From: Hormoscilla sp. GM7CHS1pb
Lineage (GTDB): Bacteria; Cyanobacteriota; Cyanobacteriia; Cyanobacteriales; Desertifilaceae
Assembly: GCA_014323675.1 (NCBI GenBank)
Contig: JACONN010000002.1
Location: 1,842,001-1,906,000 of the forward strand
Reading direction: 5' to 3'
DNA length: 64,000 bases
In this document: positions 38,569 through 47,894 of the stretch, piece by piece
Position numbering within the stretch: the first letter of the stretch is position 1
Layout: every line of letters starts with the position of its first letter
Translations under genes and position numbers: made by a program
The notes under the pieces: model-generated
Seen by the model: only the letters and a program-made list of their open reading frames with translations
Database searches by the model: none
What the model was told of the DNA's origin: nothing

Positions 38569-40209
38569 TCAATACCATTTTGTCAAAATAATATTCTTAG
38601 TCGGTTTTAACCGACTTGAGCTTTTAGCCGGGGGTTTTAACGGCGGGCTAACAGCGAAGTGAGACATTTGAACGTCGTGTCCAGAGACACCCACCCATGT
38701 CGTGCGCGGGAGCGACACGACATGGTGGGTGCTCTCGGACACGATCGCCGGGTTGTGCAATTGGGCTACGAGGCTAGTAGCAGTAGGTTCCATCCAGCGC
38801 AGCAACCAGTTGGGTTGCACGCCTAAAAAGAGGATGATTGCAGTCATCACTAAGGCGGGCCATTGTTCGTTAAGGGTGACGCGGGTGTAGTAGGCGCGGG
38901 CATTGTCCAGCCTGCCGAAACAAGTACGGTTAATGAGGATGACAAAATACACTGCCGTTAACCCAGAAGAGATGATACAGAGGAGGGTGGGGATGGGGAA
39001 GGTGGCGAAACTGCCTTGGAAAACGATGAATTCTGCCGCAAACCCAACCAGTCCGGGGATTCCCGCGCTGGCCATGCCTGCGAGAATTAGCAAGGCACTG
39101 GTGAGGGGAAGGCCGCGAATTGGATTCATTAACCCGTTGAGAATATCCAGATCCCGGGTTCCGGTGGTCAGTTCTACAGTTCCCACCAAGAAGAACAGCA
39201 GGGCCAGAATTAAACCGTGAGCAATCATTTGGGCGATCGCACCCAGCACGCTCAACTCCGTTCCTGCCGCTGCGGCCACGAGAATATAGCCCATGTGACC
39301 GATGGAACTGTAGGCCACCATGCGTTTAATGTCCCGTTGGGCGATCGCATTCATAGCCCCGTAGATGACACTCACCGTGCCGATAATGGCCAAACCAGGG
39401 GCAACCAGCTGCCAGGTGACGGGGAAGAGTTGCAACCCGAAGCGTAAGAGACCGTAGGTGCCCAACTTAGCGAAAATGCCACCGAGTAAAATTGTCGTTC
39501 CCGGGGAGGCTTCAACGTAGGTATCGGGCATCCAGGTATGCAGGGGCACGAGGGGCGTTTTAATCCCGAAACCGACCAGTAATGCGGTCAGCAAAAACAG
39601 TTGGGGAATCAGATCCAGGTTTTGCAGATCGATAGCGCTGAACTCAAAGGTGGGGGATTCACCGCTGAAGGCAATGCCCAAGAAACCCGCGATTACGAGT
39701 AACCCAGAAACAGCAGTATAGAGCAGAAATTTGGTCGAAGCATAGCCCCGTTTTTCACCGCCCCAAATGGCAATCATCAGGTAGAACGGAATCAGTTCCA
39801 ACTCATAGAAAATGATGAATAGGAGCAGGTTTTGGGCTATGAGTGCCCCGGCAATCCCGCCATTGATCAGCAGGATAAGGCTGTCATGGAAGCGGAATCG
39901 GGAGCGGCGATCGCCACTGGTGTAGAGGGCGATAACTGTCAGGAGGCTATTCAAGACCAACAGGGGCAGGGATAGCCCATCAACTCCGAGGCTGTAGTTG
40001 AGACCGATGGGCTCTACCCAGGTATGGAATTCAGTAAACTGGAATCCGCCCCCCGCTGAGGGGATCAAAGACTGACTGAGGAGATAGACCGTCCACCCAA
40101 AGCTGGCCAGGCTGAAAATGGTCGCGATCGCGCGACTGGCTTGGGGTTTGGGGTAAAGCACGATCGCGATCGTGCCCAGCAGGGGGATCAGAAGTAATGG
40201 CGTTAGCAT
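38569..40209 (-). CDS. ndhD3: NAD(P)H dehydrogenase subunit 4 paralogue NdhD3
   Basis: 546 residues, about 14 membrane helices; antiporter-like proton channel motifs FYELELIPFYLMIAIWGGEK, LLVGFGIKTPLVPLHTWMPD (broken-helix Lys region) and RDIKRMVAYSSIGHMGYIL. The C-terminal tail after AQLHNPAIV is abnormal: a family H element (38676-38743) is translated in frame as SESTHHVVSLPRTTWVGVSG, and repeat sequence adds a further tail ending LKPTKNIILTKWY. The transmembrane core is intact, so function may persist. Confidence 0.93.
   Translation of the reverse strand: MLTPLLLIPLLGTIAIVLYPKPQASRAIATIFSLASFGWTVYLLSQSLIPSAGGGFQFTEFHTWVEPIGLNYSLGVDGLSLPLLVLNSLLTVIALYTSGDRRSRFRFHDSLILLINGGIAGALIAQNLLLFIIFYELELIPFYLMIAIWGGEKRGYASTKFLLYTAVSGLLVIAGFLGIAFSGESPTFEFSAIDLQNLDLIPQLFLLTALLVGFGIKTPLVPLHTWMPDTYVEASPGTTILLGGIFAKLGTYGLLRFGLQLFPVTWQLVAPGLAIIGTVSVIYGAMNAIAQRDIKRMVAYSSIGHMGYILVAAAAGTELSVLGAIAQMIAHGLILALLFFLVGTVELTTGTRDLDILNGLMNPIRGLPLTSALLILAGMASAGIPGLVGFAAEFIVFQGSFATFPIPTLLCIISSGLTAVYFVILINRTCFGRLDNARAYYTRVTLNEQWPALVMTAIILFLGVQPNWLLRWMEPTATSLVAQLHNPAIVSESTHHVVSLPRTTWVGVSGHDVQMSHFAVSPPLKPPAKSSSRLKPTKNIILTKWY
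38676..38743. repeat. family H element inside ndhD3
   Basis: cgtgtccag / ctcggacacg outer stem, inner arms acccacccatgtcgtg / cacgacatggtgggt. Read in the ndhD3 frame it adds 22-24 residues to the C-terminus. Confidence 0.9.
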
Positions 40210-40346
40210 GGGTTGTCAATTATCTCATTCAAAATTCAGAATTAAATTATGTTGTCACTTGTAGGTTGGGCTTAGGTACAACCCACCTGCATCCCACTAT
40301 TGTTTCAAAATTCAATTCTGTTGTAATGGTGTTAAAAGGGTTTGAT

Positions 40347-42233
40347 TTACAAGATGGATAGATTCAAAGCAGACAAAACGGGGTAGCAGAGTACCAACCC
40401 AAACAGGATCGTACACAGCAGGATCGAGAGGGCATAGAACTGCACCTGTCCAGTGGTGTTGTATTTCAGGCTTTGACCGCTGGCCATCGTAAATAGTCCG
40501 ACCAAATTCACGGCACCATCCACAAGGAGGCGATCGCACCAATCGATCGCCTTAGCCACAAATCCCACTATGGCAATGACCGTTATTTTGTACAGTTGCG
40601 CCGTGTATAAGTCGTAGGCGAAGAAATCTTGTATGGCAGGCACGGGCAAGCTGATTGGTTTAGGTACTGTGGGTAGGGCATAGAGGAATAGACCCACTCC
40701 CGCACCGATGATGGTTGAGCCCATCATTAATAACGTGGCTGGTTGCGTCACCAGTGCCAGATCCGGCAATATACCCAATGCAGCTAGCAACTGCGGTAGA
40801 TGGAGGGCAAAACCGAGTAGCACCGTCATCGGCAAGACCAATGGCCACAAGCCTTCGGGCGATCGCCGCGTCCAATCCGTTGCTGGACCGGTAAAGAGTT
40901 GACCGAAGACCCGGGCCAAACTGCACGCCGTTAACCCATTCACCAGTAACAACAGGGTTAGTAATAGGGGGGGTAAACCGTTGGCAATTGTTGCCAGCCC
41001 CCAGAAGCAACCGAGGGGCGGCACGGCAACTAAGGACAAAGCCCCGACTACAAAGCAGATCCCGGAAATGGGGCGACGTTGCCATAGCCCGCCCAGTTGG
41101 GTAATATCTTGGGAAATATTGTTCAGGATGATGCCACCGATGCTCATCAGGATCAGGGCCATGGCGATCGCATAGGTCAAGAGCAACATCAAGCTAAGCC
41201 CTTCACTCTGTCCCGTCCCGACAGCGACGAACACTATACCGAGATAGACACTGGTGGCATAGGAAAAGACCCGCTTAATATCCACCTGGGCCAGGGCGAT
41301 CGCGGCACAACTGACGGCGGTAAAGGCACCGACCCAAATTTCCGCATTTGCCACCAGGGGCGAGAGGGCGAGAATGGGCTGCATCTTAATCAGCACCCAG
41401 GCCCCCGTTGAAACCACCACCGCATTCCGCAGCACCGTGGCGGGCATTGGCCCTTCCATTGCTTCATCGAGCCAGAGTTGCAGGGGGAATTGGGCGCATT
41501 TACCCAAGGGGCCAGCCAGCAGGGCTAAACCCAGAAGGGTGGCAACTGTTGGATCCAGTTCTACTACATTGGCCCAAGCGGTCAGTTCGTCATAGTTCCA
41601 GGTGCCTGCCAGTGGATAGAGGGCCACCACTCCCATCAGCAACACCAAGTCACCCACCCGCTTCGTGAGGAAGCCATCCCGGGCCCCCGTCACCACCAGG
41701 GATTGATTGAACCAAAAACCAATCAATAGGTAGGTTCCCAAGGTCAGGATTTCCAGCATCACGTAGCTGAAAAAGAGGGAATTGGTGAGCATCAGGGCGC
41801 TCATCCCGGCTTCAAAGATGGCCAGGAGAGCATAAAACCGCGCCCAACCCCAGTCCATTTCCATATAGGCGATCGCATATATCTGGGTCAGGGCATTCAA
41901 GCCCAAAATTACGACCAGGGCCCCCACCGTGACCCCCGAAGCCTCCACATCAAAGGCAATATCGAGATTCGCGGCATGGAGCCAATTGACCGAAAAATGC
42001 AGCGGTGCCGACCAAACTTCCCGTAAGGCGAAGATGCTATGCACCAGAGCCGCAACAGTCATCAGCAGATTCACATAGCCCGCTGGCCGGGGGCCAGAGC
42101 GGCGAATCATACCCGGCGACCAGGGCACCGTCAGCACTGCACCCAGGAGGGCGTATAGCGGGACTAACCAAATGGTTTGACTAAAGGTATCCATTTCCGA
42201 ATGGGCGATCCATAGGGGTGAAACATTCGCCAT
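40347..42233 (-). CDS. ndhF3: NAD(P)H dehydrogenase subunit 5 paralogue NdhF3
   Basis: 628 residues, proton-channel subunit of the CO2-uptake NDH-1MS complex. Multiple helices; motifs FFSYVMLEILTLGTYLLIGF, LGKCAQFPLQLWLDEAMEGP and DIKRVFSYATSVYLGIVFV. First gene of the ndhF3-ndhD3-cupA-cupS operon, 137 bp before ndhD3. In studied species the operon is induced by low inorganic carbon through the LysR regulator NdhR; no regulator gene is in the window. Confidence 0.95.
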   Translation of the reverse strand: MANVSPLWIAHSEMDTFSQTIWLVPLYALLGAVLTVPWSPGMIRRSGPRPAGYVNLLMTVAALVHSIFALREVWSAPLHFSVNWLHAANLDIAFDVEASGVTVGALVVILGLNALTQIYAIAYMEMDWGWARFYALLAIFEAGMSALMLTNSLFFSYVMLEILTLGTYLLIGFWFNQSLVVTGARDGFLTKRVGDLVLLMGVVALYPLAGTWNYDELTAWANVVELDPTVATLLGLALLAGPLGKCAQFPLQLWLDEAMEGPMPATVLRNAVVVSTGAWVLIKMQPILALSPLVANAEIWVGAFTAVSCAAIALAQVDIKRVFSYATSVYLGIVFVAVGTGQSEGLSLMLLLTYAIAMALILMSIGGIILNNISQDITQLGGLWQRRPISGICFVVGALSLVAVPPLGCFWGLATIANGLPPLLLTLLLLVNGLTACSLARVFGQLFTGPATDWTRRSPEGLWPLVLPMTVLLGFALHLPQLLAALGILPDLALVTQPATLLMMGSTIIGAGVGLFLYALPTVPKPISLPVPAIQDFFAYDLYTAQLYKITVIAIVGFVAKAIDWCDRLLVDGAVNLVGLFTMASGQSLKYNTTGQVQFYALSILLCTILFGLVLCYPVLSALNLSIL

Positions 42234-42621
42234 AGCCCAGTAACATAGATAAACCAGAGGGCAAACGATAGATTTTTTTCTGGGTTTGTCTGGTACTGCA
42301 TTGCTAAAAGTCTATGGCTTGCTCCCTATTATAGATTGTTTTATTAAAAAAAACAAACAAGATTGATTTATATCTATGATTAAGGGATATAATTATTAAG
42401 CTTGGGCCAAGGCGATCGCCAGTCCGCATGAAGTGCTGCTCCGCCAAGGCGATCGCCTCTTTGGGGCCCTCGTTGATGTGGTCCAGCTGTCAGGGCAACT
42501 ATCGGCACACGGACTTGACTGCCGCATCACTTAACACAAATGATTGAATATTGTCAAATGTCAAGTTATGCATGAGGTTCGTTATTGTCCTGACTCAACT
42601 TGCCTTTAGCAAGTCAAGAAG
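42234..42621. promoter_or_regulatory. divergent upstream region of ndhF3
   Basis: 388 bp. The part near ndhF3 is AT-rich with two similar tagattgtttta / aagattgattta stretches (42333-42372) that could be regulator half-sites. This is only suggestive of NdhR control; no operator can be proved. 42408-42470 has two aaggcgatcgcc dyads. Confidence 0.35.
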
Positions 42622-42924
42622 ATGAAAAATTTTAACCTGTTGGATACAGTGGCGGTACTCAACCAAATTCCGAGATCGAGATTGACTTTAGTTGATGATG
42701 ATTGCGAAGATATCGATCGCGCACTGCGTAGCGGAGGGGGCCCGGAGCGTGCAGCCATAAGTTTACCGCCCGGGCAAGTAGGGACGATCGTTGAAGTCTA
42801 CAAGAGAGCAGAAGGTTGCCAATATCTGATAGAATTTTCTGACCAAACAGGCTGTGAATATGCGATGGCAATCTTAAAAGCAGAAGAATTTTTAGTTCTG
42901 CATTATGAGTTAACTGCTGCTTAA
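42622..42924 (+). CDS. DUF4926 domain protein with in-frame repeat insert
   Basis: 100 residues. FNLLDTVAVLNQIP, PPGQVGTIVEVYKRAEGCQY, LIEFSDQTGCEYAMAILKAE and EFLVLHYE are the DUF4926 core, a small beta protein of about 70 residues often found in toxin-antitoxin-rich genomes. Between the first strands a repeat (cgatcgcgcactgcg...gcagccat, about 42714-42759) is translated as IDRALRSGGGPERAAIS without breaking the frame. Confidence 0.8.
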   Translation: MKNFNLLDTVAVLNQIPRSRLTLVDDDCEDIDRALRSGGGPERAAISLPPGQVGTIVEVYKRAEGCQYLIEFSDQTGCEYAMAILKAEEFLVLHYELTAA

Positions 42925-42966
42925 TATAGAGAGTGGGTTTAGTGCCTCTGGAGGCTTTGTCTCGGT

Positions 42967-42997
42967 TATCGTTCCCAGGGGTCGCCTAGGAACGATA
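42967..42997. terminator. palindromic hairpin between convergent genes
   Basis: tatcgttcc ... ggaacgata with a 12-nt centre. Sits between convergent DUF4926 and efflux adaptor genes and could act as a bidirectional terminator, but lacks U-tracts. Confidence 0.5.
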
Positions 42998-43004
42998 GGC
43001 TTGA

Positions 43005-44411
43005 TTATTTGCTTTCAGAAAGAATGCTCAACTGCACGGCATCCCCGTCTTGTAAGGGTTTGCTACTGCGGACGACAAACCTTTCTCCTGCTTCTAAGCC
43101 TTCGGCGATCGATGCTTGTCCGTCCGCCCGATCGCCTATAATTACCTGACGTGCCTCTGCAAGTGCCTGCCGATCTTCTCCACTGACTACAAATAAGGTG
43201 GCTACATTGCCTTCAAGGTCTGACAATGCTGTGGCGGGAACGACTACTCCCTGACTGTTTTGAGATGTAAAGCTGACTCGTGCTAGCAGTCCGCTGCCCA
43301 AACGCCCGTTAATATTAGGAATGGTAACTTCTACGGGCACCTGTCGCGCCGCAGGATCGGCGGCGGGGGAGATGCGAGTTACTCTACCAGGAAATTCTCG
43401 ATCGGGAAATGCGTCCAGCTTGACTTGCATCTACTGTCCAGCTTCCATCTTCGTCGTCCCCAAGGCGCACTGACTGTCCTATGCTAATTTGATCCAGTTG
43501 CAATTCAGAAATATTTACTGCTACCTTTACTTGGCTGAAGTCCCCCAGCTTGACTATTTCATCGCCTTCACGCACTAGGTTCCCCGGTTCGGTGGTTTTG
43601 GCTTTGACAATACCGGCGATCGGAGAAATCAGTTTGGCATGAGACTGGCGTTCTTCTGCTTGGGCGATCGCTGCTTGTTGGGCGACAACGCGCTTGCGGG
43701 CCGCTGCGACAGCTTTTTCCTGGATGCTGACTTGTGCTTGGGCAGAACGCAGGATCTGTTGAGCGGCGCGAGCAGCAGTTTGGGCTAACTCGGCATCTTG
43801 TTGGGAAACTGCTCCTTCTTGAAAGAGGGTTTGCAGTCGCTGGGCATCAGCGTTTGCCTGTTCCAATTCTACTCGCGCTTGTTCTACTCGCGCTTCTGCT
43901 TCTAATACCTGATTTCGGGCCCTAGCTATTTCTACTGCCCGTGCGGATAGTTCCGCTTGGGCCTCCATCACCTCCGCCACCGGAAGCCTATTATCCAGCT
44001 GGGCCAGAACTTGACCGCGAGTTACCTTGTCCCCCACATCTACGCCCAGAAACAGCAGCTGTCCCTCCGTTCGCGATCGCACGGATACTTGCTGTATGGG
44101 TTCCGTCGTGCCGGTGTACTCTAACCCTGCCGATAGGGATCCCGTTCGGGCTTCGCGTCCGGAGACACCCACCCATGTCGTTGCTTGCTGGCGAACGACA
44201 TGGTGGGTGCTCTCGGACGCGATCGCCACATCAACAGGTATCTTCCTTTTGCTAGACTCTGTCCTCGGGGGTTAGACCTTGCTTCTGCTTGCTGTTTGGG
44301 TATCGTGCCGCAACCTGCCGTCCCCATAAGAATTACTACCAGAATTGCTTGCGGCCAAAGCTTGCCTAATAGAAAACTTTGTGCTATTTTAGATGGACTT
44401 AGTTGCGTCAT
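43005..44411 (-). pseudogene. RND efflux periplasmic adaptor (HlyD/AcrA type), multiply broken
   Basis: Signal/lipobox part (LLGKLWPQAILVVILMGTAG C) at 44411-44230 is separated from the rest by a family H element (44154-44221). The main frame has TGTTEPIQQVSVRSRTEGQL, a long coiled-coil hairpin (about 43520-43960) and the second lipoyl half (HAKLISPIAGIVKAKTTEPG). A stop near 43435 splits off the beta-barrel domain ([20 protein letters not shown]). These adaptors connect an inner-membrane RND pump to an outer-membrane channel; no pump gene is adjacent. Confidence 0.85.
44154..44221. repeat. family H element in the efflux adaptor gene
   Basis: cgcgtccgg / ctcggacgcg, inner arms cacccatgtcgttg / cgaacgacatggtggg. 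One frame reads SESTHHVVRQQATTWVGVSG, closely similar to the peptide in NdhD3, but here the insertion also shifts the upstream frame. Confidence 0.88.
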
Positions 44412-44549
44412 GGTATTTTGCCCCCTTGTCGCCTCAGAATTTACACCTAGGGACGGGCAACATGAACTGTCCGTCCTTCCTTTCTCTAGTATTACTTAAA
44501 AAAACTTCAAATAACGGGGGATAGCGGTCCGGCGAGCGTCATTTCTATA

Positions 44550-44780
44550 TCACTTGAGACAGATCCGTTCTATGGCAGTATAAACATTAAACCGCTGCTC
44601 GCGCAAGAATCCCACTAAAGTGATATTGAATTCCCGGGCCAGAGACACTGCTAAACTACTAGGTGCGGACACTGCACAAATGAACGAGGAGTCTACCCAG
44701 TTGTTCGCGATCGCCTGTTTGATGGTGCCATTGAGAAAAGCAATATCTCCGCTGAGAGAGAATTGATTTATTCTTGGCAA
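44550..44780 (-). pseudogene. FdhD sulfurtransferase C-terminal fragment (chimeric ORF)
   Basis: The last 45 residues, [36 protein letters not shown], are the conserved C-terminus of FdhD, which supplies sulfur to formate dehydrogenase cofactor. Upstream residues ([16 protein letters not shown]) are not FdhD, so this is a fusion of fragments. Confidence 0.6.
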
Positions 44781-44890
44781 AAGTGAGCTTCACGTGAGAG
44801 AGAATTGACTTATTCTTGGCAAAAGTAAGCCGATTTTTGGCAAAAATAAACTTATTCTCGGTCGGAATAGATCTATTCAAGGTCTTCACC
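44755..44890. repeat. degenerate tandem ttattcttggcaaaagtaa repeat
   Basis: Four diverged units of about 20-45 bp built on ttattcttggcaaaagt(g/a)a, including cgatttttggcaaaaataa. Non-coding. Confidence 0.7.
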
Positions 44891-45052
44891 GGGTGTGGTC
44901 AAAACCCGTCGATCGTTTATGGGCCCTCCCAGCTGTCGGATACCCTGTAGGGGCGACTGGCATTCTTGCGCAAGTTATGACATAACTTGATAGATGGACT
45001 CTCCTCAGGCAACTCGCACCCCGCGAGAATCTCCCCGTACCAACTGTTTTTG
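44891..45052. mobile_element. MITE related to the 4701 element, truncated
   Basis: Left end gggtgtggtcaaaacc and the following about 50 bp match the MITE at 4701. The right part ends ccaactgtttttgacca, an inverted-repeat half, where the group II intron fragment begins. Interior differs, so it is a longer or composite member. Confidence 0.65.
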
Positions 45053-45222
45053 ACCAGAATAGGGATGAAGGAACAGGTCGTAAGGCTAAACTGGGGTAAC
45101 CCTGACATAAGCTGCTCAGGACAAGAGCCTATTACCTAGGAGCCGGGTGTAATGAAAGTTACAAGTCCGGTTTTGAATGGGAGGGTTGGGAAGTGATTCC
45201 CAGCTCGACCCCGTCCCTCTGA
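45053..45222 (+). mobile_element. 3' fragment of a second-type group II intron
   Basis: Contains domain V (gagccgggtgtaatgaaag ttacaagtccggtttt) and domain VI (gggttgggaagtgattcc). Strongly similar to the 3' end of the intron at 51606-52447 (caggtcg.aaggc, gagcctattacctaggagcc). It ends inside an antisense sulfotransferase gene. Confidence 0.78.
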
Positions 45223-45565
45223 TGGTGAAAACAAATTTGGCCTGGGAAAACAAAATATCGAGATAAAAATGATTGAAGCTAGCAGAATCCATTTCCAAAC
45301 ATCCCTGACGATCGCGTAGCGTGCGCGCAGCGCAATCGCAGTACAGGACGTACTCGCCCAGGGCCCGATGGTCTAGCTGTCCCTGGTGCCAAGCGACGAT
45401 TTGTTCGACTGTTTCCCGCTCCATAAATTCTGTTGTCGGGCGGTAGTTTCCGAACGGAGTAGCAATAGGAGAAGTTCCGGTTCTGGGCAAGCCTAAATTA
45501 TAGGCTTGGAAACGGCGAGGTAATGGTTGATTTGCGCGGGTCTCCGCCCGTAGTTCGGGATTGCT
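45223..45565 (-). pseudogene. sulfotransferase, N-terminal fragment
   Basis: FQAYNLGLPRTGTSPIATPF carries the PAPS 5'-phosphosulfate loop (RTGTxS); later CLEMDSASFNHFYLDILFSQ and AKFVFTIR match cyanobacterial sulfotransferases. A gcgcgcagcg palindrome inserts CAARTLRD in frame (near 45310-45335). The gene is cut after TIR by the antisense group II intron fragment, removing the 3'-phosphate binding half. Confidence 0.75.
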
Positions 45566-45589
45566 CCGTGCCTCGCAACGCTGCGCGGT

Positions 45590-46636
45590 TTAATTGACAT
45601 TTTCTAACAGGGTTCGCAGTCCCGATGGCAGCAAATTATCGGGCAGCACCTTCATGCGTTCGGCATCGGCAGCAACTTCCCTCAGAAATACTTGGGTCTG
45701 CAGGGGACGCAATTCTTGGCAGCAGGTACAGAAATCCAATACCATTGTATACCACAATAGGGTTTCCCTCCGACCCGCTGCCAAAAAACTGGCGCAGTTT
45801 TCCAGAAACCCCGGCAGATCGCCAGATAACAAAGCATTTTTAGCTTCTCCCCATTCATATATTTCTCTCAGGGAAGGGTGATATTCAAATAATTTCCAAG
45901 CAGAACACAATTGCCAAAATTTTCGGGCTGCTGTTTTTTTGGCTAGCAGGATCCTGTATTCACTCGCCACTCTCGCTAGCATGCCGTTGCGGAGCACGAG
46001 GGGAGTTTTTTCCAGTTGTTCCGGACTCCAGCCTTTGCCAACCGGAAGACTTTCTCTGTTGAATAGCAGATACTGAATAATGTTATCTGCCATGTTAATT
46101 CCTTCTTCATGCAGTTCGGCACCCGATTCAACCCGCATCAGAAGATAAAGCATGTGAATCCTATGAATATGAAATATATCGTAGCCGTATTCCCTTTCCA
46201 GAATTTCATCGCTTTCTAGGGCTGTATGAATGCAGGCTTGAGATTCCTGCCAATTTTTCAACAGGGATTCCAAATAGGCTTCTGCTTGGGCAAGGCGAGA
46301 TTTTCCTAGCAAACTTAATTCTTCAGAAGTTGCGTGTTTCTCTAGATACTCCGATGCCCGTTGGAAATGCTTTCGGGATTCTGCTAGCAGGGATTGTCTG
46401 GCTAGCTGCGCGGCGGTGCGGCTTAAATCCCGCACCGTAACGTAAACCTGATGTTCTGCTGGGGACAATCGTTCCTGAATTAATTCCTGAGAAATTTCGA
46501 GGTATAATTCTCCCGATGCCCCTTTTGACATGGCGATGGGGAGAGATTTTCCCAATCGATAGCTTTTGATTCCCCGGGCCAGAAAACCGTTGATCTTGGC
46601 TGCTGACTGCTGACTTGCGATTGGCGATTGGTTCAT
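45590..46636 (-). CDS. helical-repeat protein of unknown function in a halogenase cluster
   Basis: 348 residues, almost entirely alpha-helical by pattern, TPR-like in the middle (ESRKHFQRASEYLEKHATSE, ESQACIHTALESDEILEREY). No catalytic motif or signal peptide. It starts 4 bp after the flavoprotein gene stop, so the two are translationally close in one operon. A scaffold role is possible but not shown. Confidence 0.7.
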   Translation of the reverse strand: MNQSPIASQQSAAKINGFLARGIKSYRLGKSLPIAMSKGASGELYLEISQELIQERLSPAEHQVYVTVRDLSRTAAQLARQSLLAESRKHFQRASEYLEKHATSEELSLLGKSRLAQAEAYLESLLKNWQESQACIHTALESDEILEREYGYDIFHIHRIHMLYLLMRVESGAELHEEGINMADNIIQYLLFNRESLPVGKGWSPEQLEKTPLVLRNGMLARVASEYRILLAKKTAARKFWQLCSAWKLFEYHPSLREIYEWGEAKNALLSGDLPGFLENCASFLAAGRRETLLWYTMVLDFCTCCQELRPLQTQVFLREVAADAERMKVLPDNLLPSGLRTLLENVN

Positions 46637-46640
46637 AGTT

Positions 46641-47885
46641 CTAATTATTCCTTACCGAAGGGCGATTGCGCTGCGCGCACGCTACGCGATCGAACACTAC
46701 ACCTGGATTGAAAATCATATCCGGATCGAACTGCCTTTTCAGCTGCAGAAAAGCATTGTAAATCTCTTCTCCATAATAACGGCAAAAATCTTGATTTTTG
46801 CCAAAGTTCTCTGCCTGGGGATAGAGGTTATAGCCGCCTTTCTTGGCCAGGTCGATAAAAGCCTTTTCCACCTGTAAGGTCCGCTGATTACTTGCCCGGT
46901 CTCCCGTGCACATTCTAGACATGACTCCAATGACCAGAAATGGTTCTGCTTGGGGATAGACTAAAGGCGGGTTGAACTGGAAGAAACGAATGAAATAATA
47001 ATATCCCATGGGCGCACCCTTAAAGACAGGACCGGCCCATCCACCTTCAGGGATTATCTCATGGGGGTGAGCTTTGACGAACTTATAAAGGTCGATCCAG
47101 GCTTTCATTAACTCCTTTTGAGAAACTAATAAGCTGAACCAAAAAAGTCTATTTTGCTTGCCATTTTGGGGAGGCCGATCGTTCTCTTTCGGATCGTCTG
47201 TTTGCCGCTTGACTATTTTCCCGGATGCGCCCAGGGGGTAAGGGGGAGTTTCTCCTTTTTCCTTGGGAATTAACTTGAGTTTGGCTTCCATTAAGAAACC
47301 CAGCTGACCGTAGGAGCCAAAAATCCAGGGAAATTCCCGGTCCTGGCGGGCGATCGTCCTTAAACTTCCCTCACCGTCAATTAAAGTAATCTCCCGGACA
47401 TTTTCCCAAAGTCCGCCGTAGTCGTGAGAAAGACCGCCCTTACCAAACCCACCGGCACTAATATATCCTCCCAGAGTCGGACCTGCCCATCCGCCATTAT
47501 AAACTGGCAGGTCGAATCCGTAATCCCGCACTAAATCTCGGACATCCCAGACCAAAGCACCGCAACTCGCTGTTACAGTTCCCTCTTCGGAAAAGCGAAA
47601 ACCATCGAACCGGTCCGGGCGGAGGAGCAACTCGCCCTTTTGGGGCAAGGAAACGCCGTTAAAGGTATGACCGCTTGCCCTTACTCGCAGAGGGATTTGA
47701 TGTTTTCTGGCCCGTCCGACGATCGCCTGCATTTGCTCTGGGGTTGAGGGAAATATGACCGGGTATGGGTCTTCCCGGGAGTACAGTTTCCCGTAATCAA
47801 AGAGGGGTTCGGAAACTATTTCGATGCCTAAATCTGAAAATAACTCCTCCAGGGCCCTATTGTCTGCTGGTATTAGCTCCTTCAT
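46641..47885 (-). CDS. FAD-binding oxidoreductase (berberine-bridge/PCMH type)
   Basis: 414 residues. FAD_binding_4 domain: IFPSTPEQMQAIVGRARKHQ, RASGHTFNGVSLP with the His that is often covalently linked to FAD, and YISAGGFGKGGLSHDYG. C-terminal substrate domain ends FDPDMIFNPGVVF, after which a repeat-encoded tail (DRVACAQRNRPSVRNN) replaces the usual stop. Lies 10 bp after the halogenase gene. Likely tailoring oxidase for a secondary metabolite. Confidence 0.85.
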   Translation of the reverse strand: MKELIPADNRALEELFSDLGIEIVSEPLFDYGKLYSREDPYPVIFPSTPEQMQAIVGRARKHQIPLRVRASGHTFNGVSLPQKGELLLRPDRFDGFRFSEEGTVTASCGALVWDVRDLVRDYGFDLPVYNGGWAGPTLGGYISAGGFGKGGLSHDYGGLWENVREITLIDGEGSLRTIARQDREFPWIFGSYGQLGFLMEAKLKLIPKEKGETPPYPLGASGKIVKRQTDDPKENDRPPQNGKQNRLFWFSLLVSQKELMKAWIDLYKFVKAHPHEIIPEGGWAGPVFKGAPMGYYYFIRFFQFNPPLVYPQAEPFLVIGVMSRMCTGDRASNQRTLQVEKAFIDLAKKGGYNLYPQAENFGKNQDFCRYYGEEIYNAFLQLKRQFDPDMIFNPGVVFDRVACAQRNRPSVRNN

Positions 47886-47894
47886 TTGCTTACC

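Noticed and set aside
39217..41668. Plus-strand ORFs across ndhD3 and ndhF3
   Set aside because: Shadow frames of conserved membrane protein genes, with no recognisable product.
42333..42372. NdhR/CcmR operator upstream of ndhF3
   Set aside because: Only loose attgttt/attgatt similarity; not enough to call a site.
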